64,000 nucleotides of DNA from assembly GCA_002413785.1 (NCBI GenBank), contig DHXR01000054.1, positions 1 to 64,000 on the forward strand, read 5' to 3'. The notes under the pieces are model-generated. The model worked only from the letters and a program-made list of their open reading frames with translations. It had not been told where the DNA came from and searched no databases. Made by a program: the position numbers and the translations under genes. Shown here in pieces: positions 55,401 to 63,945 of the stretch (its first letter is position 1; each line of letters starts with the position of its first letter). The DNA comes from Mucilaginibacter sp. UBA5151. Lineage in GTDB: Bacteria; Bacteroidota; Bacteroidia; Sphingobacteriales; Sphingobacteriaceae.

Positions 55401-55555
55401 TCAGTACCTTTAACTTTAACCGATACACCAGGTAACGTTTCGCCATTGTCTGACGCTTTAACAACCCCGGTTACTTTTAACTGGGCAAAACCGATTACCC
55501 AAAAGAGTAATAGCAGCGCTGTTAAATAGATTTTCCTTTTGTAGAATTTGTCCAT
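52496..55555 (-). CDS. SusC/RagA family TonB-dependent transporter
   Basis: Outer-membrane TonB-dependent porin for oligosaccharides, partner of SusD. After the signal peptide (about 1-24) come a carboxypeptidase-regulatory-like domain (about 26-105), a TonB-box region (DEVVVVGYGTQ), a plug with the SusC signature LKDAASASIYGSRAASGVIV, and a 22-strand barrel ending in INSLGLSVTF. 1019 aa, full length. No N-terminal anti-sigma-interacting (STN) domain is seen, so control by the nearby LacI protein rather than an ECF sigma factor is likely; two operator-like palindromes lie upstream. Confidence 0.96.
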   Translation of the reverse strand: MDKFYKRKIYLTALLLLFWVIGFAQLKVTGVVKASDNGETLPGVSVKVKGTDVGVSTDANGRFSISVPTDGVLTFSFLGYNPRDVNVNGKMIVNLILVSSQKALDEVVVVGYGTQKKANLTGAVSGVTSVQLEDRPVTGLTNALEGTMPGVTIVSGNGQPGKDAGTINIRGIGTLNNTDPMVVIDGVISTPNDLNAINSDDVDNISVLKDAASASIYGSRAASGVIVVTTKKGKKGTAQITYSDYFGKQAATVLPDYLPSWQAATLYNQAKINEQGTLVYTAQQIQTFKNGSDPINYPNTDWLKLFYNGSGFQQNHYVGVNGGNDKTQYAFSLGYFDQDGITEKTNTQRYTTRLNLTNKVNDKLSVYANLAYTYQPLTEPQSSLSYDQSFNQIILQINRISPIIPYKYANGDYGHISDGSPLAWVNSPSFNDQNAYNLQGIAGADWEIVKGLHFKPSLAYKLIQNQNNNFVSAIQYYNPDGSNSGQPSISNATDTYNSTTIITPQAILDYSLKLGDNNFKALAGYSQEYTRYYFLQGYRQGFLNNSLSDLTVAPTTGETSTNDSYEQGLQSFFGRINYDYKGKYLLEGDIRDDGSSRFAPAKRWGVFPGGSAGWRVSEEDFFAPLKSVVQNLKIRGSWGQLGNQNITVAGTNYLYPYIPTVSSGQNYPFGGIVVGGVAPVYGANSAIAWETTTETDLGLDADFFNNKLSLTADYFIKNTTGILYNLPVGATYGLTPPIQNTSSVQNKGWEFGLAYHDKAGDFTYNISANASFITNKVTSLGPSSSPVINGATIIEVGLPINSFYGYQATGIFQNQAQINAHATQNLGGPTGPGDLIYKDVNGDGQIDGNDKVYLGSNFPKVTFGLNLNVAWKHFDLTGFFQGAAGVKNLISGVMLGGNGNAVGKPTAALLNSWSPDNTSTDFPRLWINYQQNDPSANPSSFWVRNASYVRLKNLQLGYTLPKSLAEALHIQKLRIYYSGQNVFTLTQFYKWVDPEAPLGENGYDYPQVKINSLGLSVTF

Positions 55556-55751
55556 ATGAATATAATTAAAAGATGAATTAATTTAGTTGCTATATTTTAG
55601 TTGTAAATAATACATTTTTAGTGTGAGGCAATATAATGCTGATGGCGTTATCGCCATTCACCATAAATCCATCTCATAATCAAGTGTTTATTTTACTAAT
55701 GTAATAGACATCACCCCCTCTTACCAAGCAAAGCTGGCCGGAAGCTTAACG

Positions 55752-55761
55752 CAAACGTTTG
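55752..55761. promoter_or_regulatory. LacI-type operator CAAACGTTTG (site 1)
   Basis: A perfect 10-base palindrome with a central CG, typical of LacI/PurR-family operators, in the context AACG-site-ATAA. The same 18 bases recur at site 3. It lies about 195 bases before susC. Confidence 0.7.
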
Positions 55762-55986
55762 ATAATTGAGGCAGCAATTGTTCGCTTCATTTTAATTAAA
55801 AGTCTTTAAATAAAAATTAAACAGGCTTTTTACAGCGGGGGTAAATTCAACTTTTCAATTATTTTTTTATTAATTGTATTGTTATGCGGTTTTACCTCTC
55901 AATAACTGAAAAGCTAAATTTATTGCCTGTTTTTTTTAAAATAAACAACAAAACAGAAACCAAATGTGAAGTCTCCGTTAAGAAAT

Positions 55987-55996
55987 CAAACGTTTG
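55987..55996. promoter_or_regulatory. LacI-type operator CAAACGTTTG (site 2)
   Basis: Same core palindrome, 105 bases upstream of the lacI-type gene start. Likely used for autoregulation. Confidence 0.65.
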
Positions 55997-56100
55997 CACG
56001 CTGAAAGCACACCTATAAGCAATAAAATAATACATGATTAGTTGATTGATAATATCCGGAGATTGTTTGTTAATTAAATATCTTAATCTATCTTTAAAAA

Positions 56101-57132
56101 ATGTCAGAGAAACCAGCAACTATAAAAGAGATCGCTAAAATATTAAATATCTCGGTTTCTACCGTTTCCCGGGCGTTGCATGATCATGCCAGTATTGGAT
56201 TAACAACAAAAATGCGGGTTAAACAACTGGCAAAAGAACTTAATTACGAACCCAATCAAACAGCAATTTACTTTCAGAAAGGGAGATCGTACAACATTGG
56301 AGTTATCCTGCCTGAACTTTCAGAATCTTTTTTTTCAACCGCAGTAAGCGGCATTGAAGACACCGCAAACAAAAGAAATTACACCGTTTTACTGGCACAA
56401 TCACATGATAATGTGGAAATTGAGCGTAAGCTTGTTGCCAAAATGAAAAATCAGCGTGTTGACGGTTTGCTTATCTCTATTACAAAGAACACCTCCACTT
56501 ATGACCATTTTGAAATATTTAAAAAATCGAATATACCCATAGTCTTTTTTGACTGCGTCCCCTCTATAAAAAACATCCACAGTGTGGCTTGCAATATGGA
56601 AACCGGTACTTTTGAAGCTGTAAACTTTCTACTAAAAAAAGGGCACCGGGTAATTGGTATGATCAACGGACCTTCAACATTGTACGCTTCAACAGAAAGA
56701 AAAGATGGTTATATAATGGCAATGATCAAAAACAGGTTAAAATTTGATCCTTCATTATTAGTTAACTGTGATCTGACAGAAGAAGGTACCATAAGCACCT
56801 TAAATGATTTGTTGGATAATAAAAGAAAACCAACAGCTATAGTCGCTTTTAATGATTATGTAGTACTTTTTGCCATCAGGCATGCACGTTCATTAGGGAT
56901 AATTATTAATGTAGAGCTTACATTTGTGAGCTATGCAAATATGCCTCTTATTAGTTACATGGACTATACCCCAATGGCTTCAGTGGAACAGTTCCCTTAT
57001 CTGCAGGGTCAAAAAGCCACAGATATCCTTATCGATCTGCTAAATAAGCCTGAGGGGAAAGAAGATTCCAACCAGGCTTATTATAACATCATTATAGAAT
57101 CGCAACTAGTGATCAACCCTAAAAATCCCTGA
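56101..57132 (+). CDS. LacI family transcriptional regulator
   Basis: N-terminal LacI HTH (about 6-55: TIKEIAKILNISVSTVSRAL, with the hinge region KELNYEPNQTA) and a periplasmic-binding-like effector domain (about 62-340: YNIGVILPELSESFFSTAVS). 343 aa, full length. It is divergent from susC, and four copies of a LacI-type palindrome flank the locus, so it is probably the local sugar-responsive regulator of susCD, the GH109-type gene and the kinase. The inducer is inferred to be a sugar or sugar phosphate of this pathway. Confidence 0.95.
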   Translation: MSEKPATIKEIAKILNISVSTVSRALHDHASIGLTTKMRVKQLAKELNYEPNQTAIYFQKGRSYNIGVILPELSESFFSTAVSGIEDTANKRNYTVLLAQSHDNVEIERKLVAKMKNQRVDGLLISITKNTSTYDHFEIFKKSNIPIVFFDCVPSIKNIHSVACNMETGTFEAVNFLLKKGHRVIGMINGPSTLYASTERKDGYIMAMIKNRLKFDPSLLVNCDLTEEGTISTLNDLLDNKRKPTAIVAFNDYVVLFAIRHARSLGIIINVELTFVSYANMPLISYMDYTPMASVEQFPYLQGQKATDILIDLLNKPEGKEDSNQAYYNIIIESQLVINPKNP

Positions 57133-57146
57133 TCAACTGAATGTGT

Positions 57147-57541
57147 TTAATTTTTCGCTGTATTTATTTTCAGCAGATTTAATACAGGTGTTTTAACCGA
57201 ATTTATATCATGATGAACAATATCATTGCTCTGCCAAAAATAGTAATACTATTTTCACCTTTTTAACCAGCAGCCTGGCAGATATAAGGTTTGCTGAAGG
57301 CCTGATTTTCAGTATTTGCCAAGATTATGTCCGTTTACAAATACAATACCCATACTCGGTTTACTCATATCGGGGAAAATATCGCCGGTTTCATGCAGGC
57401 TAAACCTGGCATAATAAACAGCAGAATGATCCGCAACACCATCATAACCATATTTTTCTATTTAGGGCGCAGATGACATTGGCAGTTTATGCATTTGTCA
57501 GTTACCCTTAATTAATACCGTCTTTGGTTCTCCATCAACAA
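57147..57541 (-). pseudogene. C-terminal fossil of a GH35-type beta-galactosidase
   Basis: The minus strand reads EKYGYDGVADHSAVYYARFS, then SMGIVFVNGHNLGKY, a stop (TGA where homologues have Trp), then KSGLQQTLYLPGCWLKK, matching the C-terminal jelly-roll of GH35 beta-galactosidases (VNGHNLGRYW..GPQQTLYLPG.WLK.G). A frameshift in an A-run follows (GENSITIF is in another frame) and a second shift precedes SNDIVHHDINSVKTPVLNLL, which ends at a stop at 57147. The catalytic barrel is missing. The fossil abuts the stop of the GH109-type gene. Confidence 0.75.
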
Positions 57542-58891
57542 TTAAAACCCGCTATTATCAAGCGCAAAAGTATTTTTTCTGTTTTGCCATTTGCCTTTTG
57601 TAAAATCAGGAAATGATTGTGGCGTATTTCCTTCTTTAATAGATTTTTCAGAAAGCGGAGTAATTACACTCATGGTTACCGAATCATAAACATCAATCGG
57701 CGTTTGTTTTTTCTGTTTCACAGCTTCAACAAAAGCGTTAAACACAAACCAATCCATCCCGCCATGCCCGGCGCCTTCAGCTTTATCTTCATATTTTTTC
57801 CAAAGAGGGTGATCATATTTTTTAAGCCAGTTTTCAGCCGGATCCCATTCATCATCCTTTTGGGATAGATGTTCTATATAAACACTATTGGCTACATCCA
57901 TCCATAAACCTTTGGTGCCCTGCACCCTGAAGCCTAATGAATATGGCCTTGGCAGATGCGTATCATGCAAAAGCAAAACAGTTTCACCATTAGCACAATT
58001 TATCATGGTAGTTATTACATCCCCATTTTTATAATCTATTTTAGCATTCTTATTACCTGGTGCTAATCCTTCAACATACGTGTTTAATCCCTTTGATTTT
58101 GAACTGAATGATACCAGGTTGGTAAAACGGTTGCCCCTGTTTATATCAATATATTGCATTACCGGGCCGGCACCGTGGGTTGGATATACGTCGGCATTCC
58201 GATCAACATTAAATTGCGTACGCCATTGCGCCTCGCTTAACGCGTTGGGGCCAAATTCCACACCTTGACCGTAAACATTTTTACCATCATTAAATAATAC
58301 GTTCCTTAAATTATGCTGATACCCGCCTTCCAGGTGTATCAGTTCTCCCAATAAACCTTGCCGGGTCATATTTAACACCGCCAGCACATCCCGGCGATAA
58401 CACACATTTTCCAATGTCATGTAAGGGATACCTGTTTTTTCGGAGGTATGTACAATATCCCAATGATCTTCTACACTTAATCCTGCTATTACTTCACAAC
58501 CGACATATTTCCCTGCATTCATTGCATCAATAGCTTGCGGATGATGAAACTGCCATGGGGTAGCTATGATCACCGCATCAATATCCTTGCGGTCAAGCAG
58601 TTTTTTATAAACATCTAATCCACCGGTATATTCCTGTGGTAATTTTTTACCGGATTTGGAGATCAGTTCACGGCAATATTTTAAGGATAGCTCCTGTATA
58701 TCGCATACGGCAACAATTTCCACATCATCACGCAATAAACCTTCTGCAATATGGTTGCGGCCCCGCTCGCCTACACCTATGTAACCCAATCTGACCTTAT
58801 TCTTATTTGCTGCAAAAAGGCTATCTATAGGCAATATAGCTAAACCTGAGGCTGTTATGGCGCCTTGTTTAATAAATTCTCTTCTTTCCAT
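57542..58891 (-). CDS. Gfo/Idh/MocA family oxidoreductase, GH109-like
   Basis: NAD-dependent Rossmann protein with an export signal of Tat-like form (MERREFIKQGAITASGLAIL), as in secreted GH109 enzymes (alpha-N-acetylgalactosaminidases using an NAD redox mechanism). The dinucleotide fold starts VRLGYIGVGERGRNHIAEG; the family segments GGYQHNLRNVLF and YPTHGAGPVMQYIDINRGNR follow. 449 aa fits. Divergent from the sugar kinase, with two LacI-type palindromes between them. GalNAc-ase activity is a family-based guess; other glycoside activities occur in this family. Confidence 0.88.
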   Translation of the reverse strand: MERREFIKQGAITASGLAILPIDSLFAANKNKVRLGYIGVGERGRNHIAEGLLRDDVEIVAVCDIQELSLKYCRELISKSGKKLPQEYTGGLDVYKKLLDRKDIDAVIIATPWQFHHPQAIDAMNAGKYVGCEVIAGLSVEDHWDIVHTSEKTGIPYMTLENVCYRRDVLAVLNMTRQGLLGELIHLEGGYQHNLRNVLFNDGKNVYGQGVEFGPNALSEAQWRTQFNVDRNADVYPTHGAGPVMQYIDINRGNRFTNLVSFSSKSKGLNTYVEGLAPGNKNAKIDYKNGDVITTMINCANGETVLLLHDTHLPRPYSLGFRVQGTKGLWMDVANSVYIEHLSQKDDEWDPAENWLKKYDHPLWKKYEDKAEGAGHGGMDWFVFNAFVEAVKQKKQTPIDVYDSVTMSVITPLSEKSIKEGNTPQSFPDFTKGKWQNRKNTFALDNSGF

Positions 58892-59135
58892 TATATAAAA
58901 ATTTATAATTAATCATTTGCTTTTTATTGTTTCATAATCCTGAAACCTCTTTCCGCATGCTTAATAATTATACTTGTTACTTTCCTTCAGGTAAAGCAGC
59001 TTATTAAATTTCATTCATTATCAGGTTGCATATAACAGATTTAAAACAGTAATTCATAAACCTGTTACGTATTTGGTTTGGTGAAATTAATTATAGAGAT
59101 AGATAATTAAACACTAAATGCTGAAAATTATAACG

Positions 59136-59145
59136 CAAACGTTTG
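59136..59145. promoter_or_regulatory. LacI-type operator CAAACGTTTG (site 3)
   Basis: Core palindrome in the context AACG-site-ATAA, identical over 18 bases to site 1. It lies about 245 bases upstream of the GH109-like gene. Confidence 0.7.
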
Positions 59146-59422
59146 ATAAACAGCGACACACCCACTTACTAAAACATCGAAAACGTTAAATTACTTATTT
59201 TAAATACTTCCCTTCAAAAGCTGGCAGATAGAATGGGCTGTTTGCCCGACAGAAAAGAATGAAATGCTATGATCCGGAACAGCTTCATTTTGGTTACAGC
59301 TATTTGTAAGCTATTTTTTAATGTAAATTAGCTTTCATGCTTTAAATGCTATCATAAAAATAATACTAAAGGTGTTTTAATTTTCATGAATTTGGGAGAA
59401 AAGGCTGAATTTAAAAACAGCC

Positions 59423-59432
59423 CAAACGTTTG
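59423..59432. promoter_or_regulatory. LacI-type operator CAAACGTTTG (site 4)
   Basis: Core palindrome followed by CGC, 54 bases upstream of the kinase start, a position suited to repression of that gene. Confidence 0.65.
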
Positions 59433-59485
59433 CGCACATATTTAATACCTCAATTAATTATGTTTGGTTGTCAATAAACACAATT

Positions 59486-60571
59486 ATGTTTGATCAGGTG
59501 TTATACAGCTACGGCTTAAATCCTTCCGATTGTAATATTCAACCTTTTGGCTCTGGTTTAATTAACCATACCTTAAAAGTATCTGGCAATGGTCAGGATT
59601 ATATTCTTCAACAAATCAATGGTAATGTTTTTAAATCTCCCGATGATATTGCTGATAATTTAGCTTTATTACAAGTTTTTTTTAAGAACACCCGCCCCGA
59701 TTACTTATTTGTAGCGCCGCTACCAACCTTATCAGGCACTTTTTTGGTTAAGCCGGCATCCGGAATGGTTTTTAGATTATTCCCATTTATAAAAGGATCG
59801 CATACGGTTGATTATATAAGCGAAGAAAAGCAGGCATTTGAAGCAGCGAAACAGTTTGGCAAGTTTACTCACTTACTTAAAGACTTTGACGCGGAAAAGC
59901 TAAAATGTACTTTAACAGATTTTCATAATCTAAAATTGCGGTTCGAACAATTCAAAACTGCATGCACTAATCCGGATATAATAAGGTTAGATAGTGCCGC
60001 CGCTGAAATTAAAGCAGTATATGAGCATTATAATATCCTGCAAACGTACAATCAACTGACCTATCATCATGAAATCCCATTAAGGGTTATCCATCATGAT
60101 ACAAAAATCAATAATGTATTGTTCGATGATCAGCAAAATGGGTTGTGCATAATTGATCTTGATACGGTAATGCCTGGTTATTTTTTGAGCGACGTGGGCG
60201 ATATGATGAGAACATATCTTTCACCTTCGAATGAGGAAGACACTGATTACGATAAACTCCATATCAGAGAAAATATTTTCACTGCGATTTGTAAAGGATA
60301 TTTATCTGAAATGGGGAATATTTTAACCAAGACAGAACAGCACTATTTTATTTTCTCAGGGAAATTAATGATCTATATGCAGGCAATACGTTTTTTAACG
60401 GATTTTCTTAACAATGATATTTATTATGAAATTAAATACCCGGATCATAATTTATCAAGGTCGAAGAACCAGTTTAAATTACTGAATGAATATGTAAAAG
60501 CAGAGGAAAAATTGCAGCAGCTTCTCCACAATTCACAAGATAAAATACCAACTGTTTCTAATAATAGCTAA
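59486..60571 (+). CDS. Aminoglycoside-phosphotransferase-fold sugar kinase, NahK-like
   Basis: APH/choline-kinase-fold enzyme resembling N-acetylhexosamine 1-kinase. The catalytic loop is HHDTKINNVLFD (Asp about 205) and the metal-binding segment CIIDLDTVMPG (about 221-231), both very like NahK; the N-terminal lobe has FGSGLINHTLKV. 361 aa from the ATG at 59486 (an upstream TTG is less likely). It would make GlcNAc-/GalNAc-1-phosphate after periplasmic release of the sugar. Divergent from the GH109-like gene and under the same putative operator. Confidence 0.82.
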   Translation: MFDQVLYSYGLNPSDCNIQPFGSGLINHTLKVSGNGQDYILQQINGNVFKSPDDIADNLALLQVFFKNTRPDYLFVAPLPTLSGTFLVKPASGMVFRLFPFIKGSHTVDYISEEKQAFEAAKQFGKFTHLLKDFDAEKLKCTLTDFHNLKLRFEQFKTACTNPDIIRLDSAAAEIKAVYEHYNILQTYNQLTYHHEIPLRVIHHDTKINNVLFDDQQNGLCIIDLDTVMPGYFLSDVGDMMRTYLSPSNEEDTDYDKLHIRENIFTAICKGYLSEMGNILTKTEQHYFIFSGKLMIYMQAIRFLTDFLNNDIYYEIKYPDHNLSRSKNQFKLLNEYVKAEEKLQQLLHNSQDKIPTVSNNS

Positions 60572-60640
60572 TTATCCGGAAGTTTTTTAAATGATAATAG
60601 TTCCTGATTTTACAGAAACAGATGTAAAAAGGTAAATGAA

Positions 60641-60853
60641 ATGGCAGATCAGCTTAATAAAAAACTGGCTGGTAAGGAGAATATAGATAAAAAGATTAAA
60701 GGCAAATTTCGGTGTACAACTAAAAACTATCCGGTAAACATCGCTAAATACGAGCAGCAGGAAGCCATGCCGCGTGAGAGGAAAAGTTACAGCAAACCGG
60801 AAAAAGGATTGATCCATCTGCCCGATGGGTCAGCAGATGGATTTCATCGGTAA
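60641..60853 (+). CDS. Small basic hypothetical protein
   Basis: A 70-residue Lys-rich frame (ADQLNKKLAGKENIDKKIKG at the start). It begins 69 bases after the kinase, with a weak AAAAAGG upstream of the ATG. No family is recognised and no TM or motif is visible. It may be real but could be chance. Confidence 0.35.
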   Translation: MADQLNKKLAGKENIDKKIKGKFRCTTKNYPVNIAKYEQQEAMPRERKSYSKPEKGLIHLPDGSADGFHR

Positions 60854-60959
60854 TTATAGCAGAAAAACCAGCACCGGATTTAAACAAGCCATAAAGATAC
60901 CAGGCAAAAAACTGTCATAACTGTCCGCTGAACGGCATCTGTCAAAATCAAGTAACCGC

Positions 60960-62272
60960 CTAAGTTACTTTCACACCCTGGAGGCCACCCAGGTAGTCTA
61001 AAACCTTCCTGTTCGCATCATCAATAATGCGCCAGTCCCTTACTCCAATAAATATCAGTTACCTTATGCCCGTTCCCGCTGTGGTTCATCCCCTGGGCCA
61101 CATCATCAACAGGTATCCGGCAATCGTTCCGGGCAATATTAGCCCATGAGTAGCGCATCCATATAAATGTAACACCTTCAATCCATTTTAAATACGCGGC
61201 AATATGTTTAAGCCCCGTATTGAGCGCCTTAGTAAGCCCATCGTGATCCCTGTACATTTTGTAAAAGCAAAATACCCGCTCACCAGCCGGATCACGATAC
61301 TTTTCAACAAGCGACAGGGCCTCCGGCTCAACCTTTATAGGTATAAAGGCGTTATCTGTGCGCCTGCTGGCTGTTTTAGCCCGGTCATAACTTATGCGCC
61401 CATCCTTATAGGGATCAACCTGGAATAAATCCACAGTATTCACACCAACAAGGTAAAATGATAGCATTGCCACGTTACGGGCAAACTCAGTACCCTGGGT
61501 ACGTTTGTATTTGCCTACCTCAATCTTCCCGCAGTCGCGAAGTGCCAATATCTGAGCAACAGATAAATCCTTATCAGGAGTAGCCTGTTATTTAGGTGCG
61601 TCATATTTATCAAAGGGATAGTAGGGGTATCAGCATTTTCCCCCGGTCGTTGTAGTGCTTCATAGCCTCTACATACCAATTCTTGAGTTTGGTCATGTTA
61701 ATCCTTTACTCTGGTATCAGTTGCAGGCGGATATGTCCGCGTTGTATATTTACCGGGATTTGTCATCCTGGTTATATTGCGAGATGACCGCAAATAGTCT
61801 TCGTATTTCTTAAGAATTATCAGAGATAGCTCGTTAATATCAAAAGTCGGTCTGCCAATAAAGTAAATAAAGCTATTCAGGGTAGTATTTGCATTACCCC
61901 GGTTCCTTTAGTGCTGATCTTATTAATCAGATCCTTTGCAAATGCAAAATAATCAATCTTTTGATGTTCATCCCGCTGCAGATATTCACGCAATTCTTCA
62001 CAAGTAAAACTGGCAGCCTGAATGCCCAAAGCCGACACTTTTTTGCGATAACCTTTTATGGTATCATCCAATATGTCAATTAAAAATTGATCCTTAATAT
62101 CAAACTTCTTGGTAATCTGGCCTTTGGTTACATAATGATGAGTAGGAATGTATTTAGTAATTTTATTATGATATAGTCTTATCCGGACACGCCATGTACC
62201 GTTGTTATTTTTATCATCTTCATTAATACCTGCTTGAAAAGTGGCCATTTTAAGGGGTTTAAAATCTGACAC
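60960..62272 (-). pseudogene. Tyrosine recombinase (integrase), decayed
   Basis: Pieces of one Bacteroidota-type integrase of about 437 codons. N-terminal Arm/SAM-like part at 62272-61877 (GTWRVRIRLYHNKITKYIPT, CEELREYLQRDEHQ) ends at a stop. The middle (GRPTFDINELSLIILKKYED, an IxxLxxxxEDYLR-type segment) runs on in another frame. The catalytic part at 61548-61021 has FARNVAMLSFYLVGVNTVDL and WANIARNDCRIPVDDVAQGM with HKVTDIYW. A last frameshift near 61030 separates the tail DWRIIDDANRKVLDYL, ending at 60960. The gene starts 122 bases from the 3' end of tRNA-Pro, the usual place for an integrase of a tRNA-targeting element. Confidence 0.85.
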
Positions 62273-62356
62273 ATATCTGATAAAATTGCCGCGTCTGACA
62301 CATATCTGATAGGATTTAGGTCAATAGTACACAAAAATAAGTACTTCTGAAAAACA

Positions 62357-62391
62357 AAAAAGGCCCTTATAATTAAATAAGAGCCTTTTTG
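62357..62391 (-). terminator. Terminator after tRNA-Pro
   Basis: On the minus strand AAAAAGGCTCTTAT pairs with ATAAGGGCCTTTTT around an AT loop and runs into a T-tract, immediately 3' of the tRNA. Confidence 0.75.
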
Positions 62392-62394
62392 CAG

Positions 62395-62468
62395 TCGGGG
62401 TGGCAGGATTCGAACCTGCGGCCTCCACATCCCAAATGTGGCGCGATACCGGGCTACGCTACACCCCG
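62395..62468 (-). tRNA. tRNA-Pro (anticodon UGG)
   Basis: A 74-base cloverleaf on the minus strand: acceptor CGGGGTG/CACCCCG with discriminator A at 62395, anticodon stem CCACA/TGTGG around the loop TTTGGGA (anticodon TGG), and T-arm GCAGG-TTCGAAT-CCTGC. CCA is not encoded. A terminator follows. It borders the decayed integrase and is the probable integration target. Confidence 0.95.
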
Positions 62469-63112
62469 AAAAGGTCTGCAAAGGTAACCTTTAAAATCAC
62501 CGATGCAAATATTTTTTTAAATTTTTATACGTGTGCGTTAATACTCCAATTAATTATCAGCATGGCAAGGGCTATTGTAATTACTAATCCAAGGAAGACA
62601 AGTATCCAAAATAAAAATGTTCTCATTAGCATTCTAAATAGTTTAGGGGAATAATTATTAAATATTATCAAAACAAAACAAAAGGTGTAATAGACATTTT
62701 GGGTGATTTTAGGGAGTCGTAAAGTTCAAGTGGACAAAATGGGGGTTTTTTATTTTCGGCAAAATGAGGCTACTGAAAATGGCATAAATACCTTTACAGT
62801 ATCAAGCCAAGCGGACATCCATATCTTTTTATTCATAGCTATTATTTTATAAATATCTGCAAACCAACATAATTGAGATTTAAAATCAAGTCACCTTAGT
62901 CTTTGTGAAATCAATTGATTTTATCTCCATATGAATTGTTAGATGACGTTGGGTTATAATTTTAGGTTTCAGCTTGGCCAGAAGGATTAAACCTCTTGGC
63001 CAAACATTAATTATGAGCCTGGTTCTTTATAGACAATATAAAATTATACGGTAAGTTGTAAATAAAATTAAGCCAATAGCTAAATATATAGTAAAACCGT
63101 GAATGTTTTGGT
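62469..63112. other. Intergenic region, no gene seen
   Basis: 644 AT-rich bases between tRNA-Pro and the toxin gene. Open frames here are short or cross the tRNA and look non-coding. No attachment-site copy of the tRNA end and no insertion-sequence ends were recognised. Confidence 0.5.
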
Positions 63113-63484
63113 TTATGCGAGCTTTAATTCCACAATCCTGTTAAAGTGCTTTTTATTTAGTGTAACAAGCGGTAGTTCATTTACTATACAGGTCGCAGCT
63201 ATAAAAATATCCCTGAACTCTATCAATTTATTTTGTTTTTTAAACAGATGATAAAGTTGTGCTGCTTTATATGCTATGGTGTCAGTAAAGAGAAGTACCT
63301 GAATACCTCCTGTGATAGTGCTTACGTCTTTTTCTTTTTCCTCCGTTGTGGCACCCATATACAACTCGTACATCGAAACAGAAGAAATGGATAACTCTAT
63401 GTTATCCGGAAGAAGATAAAGTGTGGTGTTAAGTTTATCATTGGCTCTTAGGTGTTCTATGAAAACTCCGGTGTCAATTACCAT
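63113..63484 (-). CDS. PIN-domain toxin (VapC-like)
   Basis: A 123-residue PIN ribonuclease. Acidic active-site residues expected for the family are seen at D4 (VIDTGVFIEHL), E40 (SMYELYMGA) and the LIEFRDIFIAATC segment about 88-100 with its Asp. VapC toxins cut tRNA or rRNA. Its ATG overlaps the antitoxin stop by seven bases, the usual coupling of such modules. It sits beside the old integration site, as many mobile toxin-antitoxin pairs do. Confidence 0.88.
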   Translation of the reverse strand: MVIDTGVFIEHLRANDKLNTTLYLLPDNIELSISSVSMYELYMGATTEEKEKDVSTITGGIQVLLFTDTIAYKAAQLYHLFKKQNKLIEFRDIFIAATCIVNELPLVTLNKKHFNRIVELKLA

Positions 63485-63693
63485 TGCTGCGGTTTTAAAT
63501 TTTCAAAGGCTTTTTTACTTTCTTCAAAAACTTTCAGATCATCATCTGTCCAAACAGACACATTTGCTAATTTTTGTTTATAGCCTGACACGCTGGTTTT
63601 GCCGGTTGGCTGAATAGTAACCCCTAATCCTTTTAGTATTTGTTTTACCAAAGCACTTTTCTTTTCAGGAATTTTGATCACTAATGTTTCCAT
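63478..63693 (-). CDS. Antitoxin of the VapBC-like module
   Basis: A 71-residue protein directly upstream of the PIN toxin and overlapping it. The N-terminus ETLVIKIPEKKSALVKQILK resembles small Bacteroidota antitoxins; the acidic C-terminal helix (DDDLKVFEESKKAFENLK) is suited to wrap and block the toxin. No classical AbrB or RHH fold could be confirmed by eye. Confidence 0.75.
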   Translation of the reverse strand: METLVIKIPEKKSALVKQILKGLGVTIQPTGKTSVSGYKQKLANVSVWTDDDLKVFEESKKAFENLKPQQW

Positions 63694-63841
63694 AAAACAA
63701 ATTTAAGGAAATTTAAAAGGATATTCATCAAAAAAACGACGACTAATTAGAAAACAAAAAGACCACTAAATTACTCTCCACCCAAAACCCATCAAAAAAC
63801 AATTTCATGTAGGTAAAGGTGACTCTGGCCATTGAATTATT

Positions 63842-63945
63842 CGACACTAAAATCTCCAAAATTCCAACATTTAAACGTCCAAACCTTACAACATTTCATC
63901 AACTTTTCAACGTTCAAACATCCCTGCATTCCAACATTTTCCCAA
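63842..63945. repeat. Degenerate low-complexity repeat (CCAACATTT / TTCAACGTT type)
   Basis: Several imperfect copies of CCAACATTT- and TTCAACGTTCAAAC-like units lie in a row. There is no coding potential. It resembles the short intergenic repeats at 16905-16940 and 21305-21465. Confidence 0.5.

Larger units (their letters stand above)
55556..56100. other. Divergent promoter region susC/lacI
   Basis: 545 AT-rich bases without a gene, holding the promoters of susCD (leftward) and the LacI-type regulator (rightward) and two CAAACGTTTG palindromes listed separately. Confidence 0.7.
58892..59485. other. Divergent promoter region between GH109-like gene and kinase
   Basis: 594 AT-rich bases with no gene or RNA fold that I can support, apart from the two LacI-type palindromes listed separately. 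Confidence 0.6.

Noticed and set aside
62400..62654. 84-codon frame starting inside tRNA-Pro
   Set aside because: It begins in the antisense of the tRNA and has no protein-like features after it.
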